Shown in pieces: positions 57,059 through 64,000 of a stretch of 64,000 nucleotides of DNA (positions are counted from its first letter, which is position 1; the number at the start of each line of letters is the position of its first letter). Below the pieces are notes generated by a model. That model did no database searches, was not told where the DNA came from, and saw nothing but the letters and a program-made list of their open reading frames with translations. The DNA is taken from the NCBI GenBank assembly GCA_026182355.1, contig JAPFBL010000604.1:186001-250000 (forward strand). Direction: 5' to 3'. Source of the stretch: Hermatobates lingyangjiaoensis (Eukaryota > Arthropoda > Insecta > Hemiptera > Hermatobatidae). Both the position numbers and the translations under genes were made by a program.

Positions 57059-57328
57059 ACACTTTTTTTACTTCTTGGAATTTGGTCAGGGTTAGCACAT
57101 GTAATGACAGATAACGGTTATGTTGTAAGGTAACAGAAGCTAGCCTTGAGTAAGTTTTTTGAATTTGTTATGATGTGTCTAAAGTAAAAATGACAAATGT
57201 CCATTGTTTATTGATTTTTTTTTGTTAGTTTATATCCCTGAGGATGTCTTAAAATAAAGACGAAACGTTGGCGAAAAGGTTATTCCGTATATTAACCCTG
57301 ACCAAATTCCAAGAAGTAGAAAAAGTGT
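57059..57328. repeat. Fold-back repeat, family J
   Basis: Outer arms acttcttggaatttggtcag (about 57069) and the inverse near 57298-57320 pair. The right motif reads CC, CTGAGGA, T, GTCTT-loop-AAGAC, GAA, ACGT, T, GG at about 57236-57277. CC and GG pair. Confidence 0.7.
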
Positions 57329-57359
57329 ATATATATCTATATTATATATATATATATAT

Positions 57360-57474
57360 AAAGATTTCACATAAACACGTGAAACAACAATCAATGATCA
57401 ATGACGAAGACCGCTTGTTACGGTTGAAAGATCTTAGTCTTGTTTTCCCATTTCTTATTGTGGTTTGATCATTG
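57360..57474. repeat. Family C, hinge-deleted copy 10
   Basis: A left tail of ~40 bases is joined directly to TGACGAAGACCGC..GGTTGAAAGATC of the right arm. TA tracts are on both sides. Confidence 0.75.
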
Positions 57475-57508
57475 ATATATATTATATATATAATATATAT
57501 ATATATAT

Positions 57509-57670
57509 AACATGATAAACGAAAAACGGTCCGGCAGGACAAATAACAATTAAAATAAGCAGTGACACATAAACAGAAACACAACAAAGACTCACTTTTC
57601 AATATTTCGACCGTAATGGCGGTCGTCCTCAGGAGAAGAAGTGAATTGACGGAGGGACGACAGTCAACTC
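57509..57670 (-). repeat. Family D solo left arm, copy 3
   Basis: Minus-strand motif: TC, CTGAGGA, C, GACCG-ccatta-CGGTC, GAA, ATAT, T, GA. CACT upstream and AGTG downstream can extend stem I, where copy 1 has CTCC/GGAG. Confidence 0.75.
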
Positions 57671-57671
57671 A

Positions 57672-57702
<31 letters not shown>

Positions 57703-58335
57703 ATATATGCTGATGATGACAAAAAATAATTTTGACAATCTAACATATGTACATGTTTTGAAGTCCCCTAATCAATTCGTGTATATTTTATGATGTGTTT
57801 GCTTCTATGGGTATTCTGTGTGTGTGAGCGCGTGGTGTTTGTTAATGTGTGAGTGGGTGGCTGTATGGGTAGGTGGGTGGGTGTGTGGGTGGATGTAAGT
57901 GAATACAAAAATCTCTTATAATGTCGAAAGTCGTATTAATGGACGAGACTCAATGAAAATTACGAGATAAAAGCTCACTGTATAAATGAACTTTCGTTGT
58001 TTTCCAGTAATATTTCCTAATAAGATAGTTACTTTATCGTCCTATCCAACAAAACTATCTTTAACTCTTTAAAAATAGTGTCAATTGACATTGTAATTAC
58101 TATTTGTAATTTAGATTTGGTATTATTTTTTTTTCAAACATTGCACAGTAAAAACTTTTATTAATTTGTATGGAACAATATAACTTTAAAAATATAAAAT
58201 TGCCTGAACTTAACTTTACATTAAATAAGCAGTGATGCCTCTATGCAAACACCTTTCTTGCATTTATTGATTACATTAATACTCCCTAGCAATGGTTACT
58301 AAGATGTAAGGTTAGGTAAACGTCATATGATTTTA
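57672..58335. other. (TA)n tract and unassigned sequence
   Basis: TA tracts at 57672-57707, then AT-rich DNA with a GT/GTGG-rich patch near 57820-57900. No gene. Confidence 0.5.
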
Positions 58336-58338
58336 TGA

Positions 58339-58556
58339 ATGATCAAACCACAATAAGAAATGGGAAAACAAGACTAAAGATCTTTCAACCATAACAAGCG
58401 GTCTTCGTCAGAGTCAAAAACCCAACTCTGATCCAGAGTTTTTGACTCTGACGAAGACGATTTGTTACGATTGAAAGATCTTAGTCTTGTTTTCCCATTT
58501 CATATTGTGGTTTGATCATTGATTGTTATTTCACGTGTTTATGAGAAATCTTTTTA
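58339..58556. repeat. Fold-back repeat, family C, copy 11
   Basis: Both arms are present. The right motif has CTGACGA, A, GACGA-loop-CGATT, GAA, AGATCT, T, AGTC. The closing pairs GACGA/CGATT differ from GACCG/CGGTT of other copies. Confidence 0.8.
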
Positions 58557-58933
58557 TGATTTAATGAGTATAATTTTCCCTCTTTCTTTTAGTTATTGAC
58601 TAGAAGATACTCACAAATATACTATCCAGCGCTCGTCCGTAGTTCTAATCAATCAGTCGAATTACATTCTCATGATTCGTAAAATGTAGTAACCTTATCA
58701 AAATAAACGTATTAATTAATTTCACGGTCCTATGTTTCTGGTATTGGACATGTTTAAAGTAATGTTGAGTGTAGACCACTACAAGCTAATGAGGATTTGT
58801 TTTTTTTTAACACCAAGTTCCCTGAACTATATGCGATTTCTTTACTATAATCGTTAGCTGGGTAATATTTTGTTGTCCTACTAGTAATATAATCACTTTC
58901 TGTAAGTTATTGAGTTCATAGCAATAGTAATTT

Positions 58934-59460
58934 TTGAGAATGGATTTTGTTTTTTACTTGCTATTAACAGCTCACGTGGGTCATCTGGGCAACGAAGCTG
59001 TGGACAGACTGGCAAAAGAGGCTTCTCAGGATGACACACTTGGAGAGTCATACAGCGCTGATCGTAGAGGGTATACTAAAAAGATTTTGTATGAGGCTTC
59101 ATCACAACGATGGGAACACGATTGGTCATACTCGTTAAAAGGATCGTATACAAAAACGTTCTTTCCTACAATCAAAGAAAGGAAAAAGTGCGACATAGAG
59201 CTTTCACACAAGATAGCACAAGCCATGGTGGGACTAAATCTTACCTCAATACATTCCATATCATAGGCAATGACAGGTGTTTTTGTGATAGTATATCACC
59301 ACAGACTTGCAACCATATACTCTTCAGCTGCCCAATTCTTGACCAAGAGCGACAACGATTTATGAAATTCACAATAATAACCTGTATGATAGTGCAAAAC
59401 AGTGATCTATTTCGATATTTTAAAAAATTCATAAACCTTATAGACCTTCAAAAACTTTGA
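58934..59460 (+). pseudogene. LINE (R1/I-like) RNase H and C-terminal fragment, frameshifted
   Basis: The first frame contains HVGHLGNEAVDRLAKEA, the typical end of the RNase H domain in I/R1/Jockey-type LINEs. It continues to WEHDWSYSLKGSYTKTFFPT. A shift near 59230 moves to a second frame (HGGTKSYLNTFHIIGNDRCF, CDSISPQTCNHILFSCP) holding the C-terminal zinc motif C-x-C..C-x-x-H..C. The stop of that frame is at 59460. The reverse transcriptase and endonuclease domains are missing, so this is a 5'-truncated, frameshifted remnant. An AATAAA lies near 59576. Confidence 0.75.
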
Positions 59461-59589
59461 TAGTGTGTATCTCAATGTTTAATTTAAAATAAGGAAAGGT
59501 TTAATTTAATCTTATTGTAATGTATTTTATTGTTAAATAGATTCGATTGCATGTATTGTATATATGGAGCATGCTAAATAAATGGATTT

Positions 59590-61360
59590 AACCGATCCAT
59601 TCAATATTGTCAGTTTATTGCGTTTCTTCTCTTAGCTATTGGCCTTTATAAATAACTTAATAGGTTATATCGTTATCTGTTTTATAATGTTAGACTTTAT
59701 TCTTACTTAATGTGAAGGCAAAGTGCGAAAATCATTTGTGTTGAATATAAGTGAGTAATGGAAAACAAAATAATACTGTATTGAATATTCGCGAATGAAT
59801 TTAAAGACGGTTGAAATGCGAGGAGTTGCTTAATGGTGGGAGGGCGAATTGATTGATCTGGAATGGGCCATAGCAGCGCTAGTGGCCTATAACTCAAGAC
59901 TTGTTGCTGATTAGGATATCATACTGGAGAGATAAAGATAAACCATATCCATCGGGCGTGTGACAAGAATTAGTTTATTCTGCTACCGGATTCCCCAATG
60001 ATGCTCCTCCCAAACCAATTCTAAACAGATGACACCTGGCATAAAAGAAACACAATGTATGCTTCTATAGCAATCTGAGTCGTAAAGGAAACCGGCTATT
60101 CACAGAATAAATCCGACATAAACCAGGCCTCCGTCTAAATCTTGCTTTCGATAGAGCAGTAAATATTTTTATTGAAAACCACTGCCGTTGGGGGGCGGAA
60201 TTGCTGCTGTTGCCGCCGCCCCCGCGTTTGCCGCACGCACGCCTCCCTCCTATTAAAAACAATCCCGACATAATCATCCCTAACTAGCTTTGTTTATTTC
60301 CCACTTTGATAGCTCCTTATTCCAGTTTTATCTAGACTCTCTTATGTGGTGCATCAAAACCAAAAACACATGCTTCAGTTCTCACAATCACGCCCCACAA
60401 TCAAGTGCCCACCACGTTTCTTTAACTCGCATTTCCAAAAAAAAAAAATAATCAATCCATCAGAAAACGCAGCTCAAACACCCTTTGCATACCGTTTTAT
60501 TACTCCATCATAACTTTAAACTCCTACAGTATTGCCTCTTACGAACTGTTTACACACTTTTCAACTTAACATTTACTCTCTCTCTGAACTGTTAACAGCT
60601 CTGCATTATTCATTATCGCTTGAAAACTAAAAAAACTAACAGTTAATTCATAATTTGGTGTAAATGATTTTAAATATTTGAAGAAATAACTTTTCTTTAA
60701 TAATCAAACCCTGATTACTTCTTTCTTTCCAACCTGATTCAAACCTAAAAGTCAATATTTATTTATGAAATTCCGTTGTTTCCAGCAATATTTCCTAATA
60801 AGATAGTTACTTTATCATCCCATGCAACAAAACTATCTTTAAATATTTGTAAAGATAAAAAGTTATTGTTTGTAACTAGGCTGTATTAATTACAAATACA
60901 TATCATAATCCATTTTCTTTACATTGCATCCCATATAGTTTATTAGCATCGCTTAAATATATTAGAGATGTATCGGTGTTTTTCATCTCTCCTTCAACTG
61001 AAAAATTAAATCTGCAATTATATGAGCTCATAGATGCATAATCATAATACAACTTAATACTATCCTTAAAAGAAATACAGATATTAAAATATAACTACCA
61101 ATAGCCAAACAGGTGGAAAATAAATAATTATAAAAAATACCACTAAAACAATATAAAATATAAGTTAGTCATTCATATTGATGGTCTTATACCCCTTAGT
61201 CATTCGCATTATGACTAAAACCTGGAAATGGGCTACATATTTGTTGTTTATAGGTCAATCTGTTTCATTAGATACCTTGTAGGTATTAACATTTCCAAGA
61301 AAAGGTATTGGTATGCATATGTGTGCATAGGCACCTGTAACGTTACTGCTACCTTTATTG
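59590..61360. other. Unassigned sequence
   Basis: GC-richer patches occur at 59780-59900 and 60060-60290 (with a ccgccgcc-type tract). I see no gene model that I would defend. Confidence 0.3.
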
Positions 61361-62311
61361 GTATACTCGTACTCCAGGGTTTTTCAAAATTTTTTCGACG
61401 CGGAACCCTTTTTGGTTCCAGTAACTTTCCCCGGAACCTCAGACTGTAATGATTTCATACAATCATAATATAAATGTTATGTTTTATAATATTACATAAT
61501 ATTAATATTAAATGTAATATAATATAATATATGCCTTTTTAAATAGTATGTATGTTTAAAAACAAATTAAAAAAGTAATATTACTGCAATGCGTATTTTT
61601 TTAATAAAAATTCAAAGCTAAAAGATTTTAATTTTCGTATTTTCCACTACTGCATAACACATAAAACAGAATTTTTAGCAATTTTAACACAGAGTTTGTT
61701 TTGTAATCATTTTTGGCTTTATAGTTGAGAATTTCATTCTCGAGTTAGCCCCAGCATTAAGTCTACTTCGGTAATTGGTTTCTATGGCAGTTTAAAGGGA
61801 AAATCCAGTTTCACATAAGTAGGTAGTGGGATATGGCAGCCATGTGTGAAGTGCAATAGCAGGGAATTCGGCAATCAGATAGTTCCAAAAACTGACTAGT
61901 GATTCATCCTAAATATAAATAAAATTTTGACCACTTCTACTTTTGGGAATAAAAAGATTTCACATAAACAAGTGAAATAATAATCAATGATCAAACCACA
62001 ATAAGAAATGGGAAAACAAGACTAATATCTTTCAACCGTAACAAGCGGTCTTCGTCAGAGTCAAAAACCCAACTGTAGATATAGTATATGTAGATGTATA
62101 TAGTAGTAGTAGTATATGTAGACCCAACTGTATATGTAGATGTAAACATTATTCGGTTTCATGATTCACAAGAAATATAGAATAAATCCATACAAAAAAA
62201 AATTTTTTTTAGAAAAAGTTTTTTACTAAATGTTTTTTACGGAACCCTAGACAGTCCGTTAAGAAACCCCTGGGTTCCGTGGAACGCACTTTGGGAACCT
62301 CTGGTATACCG
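61361..62311. mobile_element. hAT-like element carrying a family C arm
   Basis: The left end ccagggtttttcaaaatttt with gcggaaccc is inverted at the right (gggttccgtggaacgcactt, tgggaacctctgg). gtatac-cg near-repeats flank it (61361 and 62304), though a few bases separate the left repeat from the terminus. The interior has no transposase frame and contains fold-back C copy 12. Confidence 0.7.
61953..62074 (-). repeat. Family C solo left arm, copy 12, inside the hAT element
   Basis: Complete arm with the minus-strand motif; AATATCT replaces AAGATCT. It is followed by short tagta/tatgtaga repeats rather than a right arm. Confidence 0.75.
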
Positions 62312-62314
62312 ATT

Positions 62315-62635
62315 TACTTTTCAGTTCCTTGAAATATGGGAAATCCTGGTTTACATGGGCTGCAATAGTTGTATAAACATATCATAAGTTAATTCTAACC
62401 TTCAATAACTAATACAATTGTATAATAAACAATTATAATAATACACTAAAACAATATCAAATACCCTTGTGTTGGTTGTGTGTGACCAAACTAGTGGATT
62501 AACGTTTACGCACTTTCGTCTTCATCCCCTTCCAGTGGTTAATCTCTATTACGACTGATAACTCCAGGTAATTGAGTCGTCTATAAATTACAAACACGAC
62601 AAACTGCAATTAACAATTAAGAAATGATTACGAGA
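62315..62635. other. Unassigned sequence
   Basis: No feature recognised. Confidence 0.35.
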
Positions 62636-62639
62636 GAAA

Positions 62640-62800
62640 ATTGAGAATGAAACAACTCGAATACAAAATTACTCACCTGCAATGTTTCTATCTCATCAGC
62701 TTCTCTTCTGGCCTCCTCCTGAAGACGAACTATTGTTTGAAATATCGATTGTGGTAATTCATTGTTCTGTTATGTGTTCTTTTAAATTATTCATATATTA
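62640..62800 (+). repeat. Family H-like solo arm
   Basis: Motif: TC, CTGAAGA, C, GAAC-tatt-GTTT, GAA, ATAT, C, GA at about 62715-62750. The stem sequence matches the family H left arm at 31.5 kb. Confidence 0.65.
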
Positions 62801-63530
62801 TGCAGCACATCAATCTGCAAAAATTATAAAAAGTAAAGATCTAAAAAAAAAACTTCTATAAAAATATTCAAGTCAAGGTATTTTATAAACGGACTATTTG
62901 AGAGGAAATTTAGAAACACTTAGTTGATTAGAAATATCGTTGTCTACAATTCTTTTGGAACTTATTTCTGTGTAGTATTATTAAATCTTTTGAATTTATG
63001 AAAAAAGATAAAATTTTGTTTTCTAAATTTACATGGAGTCTAGTAGGTAATCTATAGACCATAGAGCAGAGAAGAGGAAAAAAACAGAAATCAAGAAAAA
63101 TTCCTTTTAAATTTTTAACATTGGTTCTTAAAAAATGTGAATCATACAATCCAGGAAACATAAAATAATTTAGGGGCTCTGAAACTTATTGATACAAAAC
63201 AAAATTATTTATTGTTCAACTATGCAAAGCTACAGTAGGCAGTCTTTTATGCATCCTAAATTTGTGTTTATCTGTATATGTGTGTGCACGGATATAATAA
63301 TTTGCATCAAAATTTCTCCAAATTTCATATAAATCAACCTTAAACAAAAGCTTAAGTCAAATGTAAAACTATTTAAGATTTTATAAATATTTATTAAAGA
63401 AACAAAAGAAAAAGAGAAAGCAACATTTTCAGAAAGTTAAGTAAACCATTTGTTTACATTTTGACATTCCGCGACCATTAAGGGTAGGTAGATAACTTTG
63501 AGTAAATTTTAATATCAACTATTAAAACCG
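62800..63530. other. AT-rich sequence, nothing assigned
   Basis: No gene or element supported. Confidence 0.4.
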
Positions 63531-63531
63531 A

Positions 63532-63765
63532 ACAAAAGTCTCCCCACAAATGAAGTTTTATTCAACAAACAACAACGCGTGTTCATCATCAGGAAGACAC
63601 CGAAGGATGTGGTGATGAAGGGTATCTTCCTGATGATGAACACAAAGTGTTTGTTGAATAAAACTTCATTTGTGTGGAGACTTTTGTTTGTTTATCTATT
63701 TTACCTCAGAATGAGTAAAATACTACACAATTACGGATTGCAGAACTAATGATTTTAAAACATGT
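63532..63765. repeat. Fold-back repeat, family B, copy 3
   Basis: Paired arms (tccccacaaatgaagtttta with the right arm) and the B tail to about 63765. The right motif has CTGATGA, T, GAACAC-aaa-GTGTTT but has lost GAA and the palindrome by deletion. Confidence 0.8.
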
Positions 63766-63961
63766 TAAGATGTTATACTAAGGGCTTAGCAATATGGAGG
63801 CCGTTGATGCCTTTCCTGAATGGTCCACCTTGGGTACTAAGCTGATATTTTACAATGCCCGATTACTTCAGACTGATTGATAGGCATATTTTGCTTGATT
63901 CATGGTACTTCCAACAGTCCAAAGGGTATATGACATGATCAAAACTGCTCAGTGAATAAAC

Positions 63962-64000
63962 CAGGGATCTTCAACCTTATTTACATCGCAACCCATTTTT
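63962..64000 (+). mobile_element. End of a hAT-like element, cut by the window edge
   Basis: The sequence cagggatcttcaacctta followed by tcgcaacccattttt resembles a hAT terminus. Its partner lies outside the window. Confidence 0.5.

Noticed and set aside
56811..57114. 100-codon forward ORF as a gene
   Set aside because: It runs antisense to the PLE fragment and through (TA)n.

Overview
The window looks like intergenic DNA from an AT-rich invertebrate genome, most likely an arthropod. Several retroposed elements end in (CCTAA)n, the complement of the arthropod telomere repeat TTAGG, and the transposon families seen (mariner, hAT, Helitron, R1/I-type LINEs, Penelope-like elements) fit that. 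I found no convincing host protein-coding gene, no functional tRNA or rRNA gene, and no operon-like structure. Nearly every long open frame is microsatellite, minisatellite or decayed transposon sequence.

The dominant component is a large set of fold-back (head-to-head inverted) repeats in at least 16 sequence families, here called A to P. Family C alone has about 13 copies. Although the families differ in sequence, their arms carry the same structured motif, reading outward: CTGANGA, one extra base, a stem-loop closed by G-C, GAA, a 4-6 bp palindrome beginning with A and ending with T, then C, T or A. This matches the conserved core of a hammerhead ribozyme with a self-complementary stem III, except for one extra base before stem II. 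In many families the flanking bases also pair as a stem I. The motif is tied to Penelope-like retroelements (PLEs). A PLE C-terminal coding fragment (about 53.0 kb) runs into a family M arm, and a PLE N-terminal coding fragment (about 30.9 kb) starts right after a family F motif. Six PLE N-terminal fragments occur between 30 and 57 kb, and most end at (TA)n tracts.

Layout. 0-5 kb: family P fold-back in a 151-bp tandem repeat, LINE tail, GA and GT microsatellites. 5-12 kb: 34-bp and 48-bp minisatellites and one copy of a 1.4-kb dispersed repeat. 12-22 kb: fold-backs A, B, C, I and L, an 85-bp tandem array of the ribozyme-like motif, tRNA-derived SINEs, a hAT element and a 27-bp minisatellite. 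22-27.3 kb: TIR element with a Helitron inside, a LINE with an apparent 3' transduction, a mariner remnant with a triplicated end, and a TA-flanked TIR element. 27-33 kb: dense cluster of C, D, E, F, G, H and M fold-backs in (TA)n DNA. 33-45 kb: SINE1 and SINE2 copies, the second 1.4-kb repeat and a 53-bp minisatellite. 45-58 kb: more fold-backs and PLE fragments, a segmental duplication and LINE remnants. 58-64 kb: decayed R1/I-type LINE, hAT elements, and C, H and B arms.

The elements interact mainly by nesting: SINE2 in SINE1, a LINE in a family O arm, a LINE in a family C arm, a Helitron in a TIR element, family C in a hAT element, and fold-backs in (TA)n tracts. Ribozyme activity and family assignments are inferred from reading the sequence. 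No search or folding program was run.
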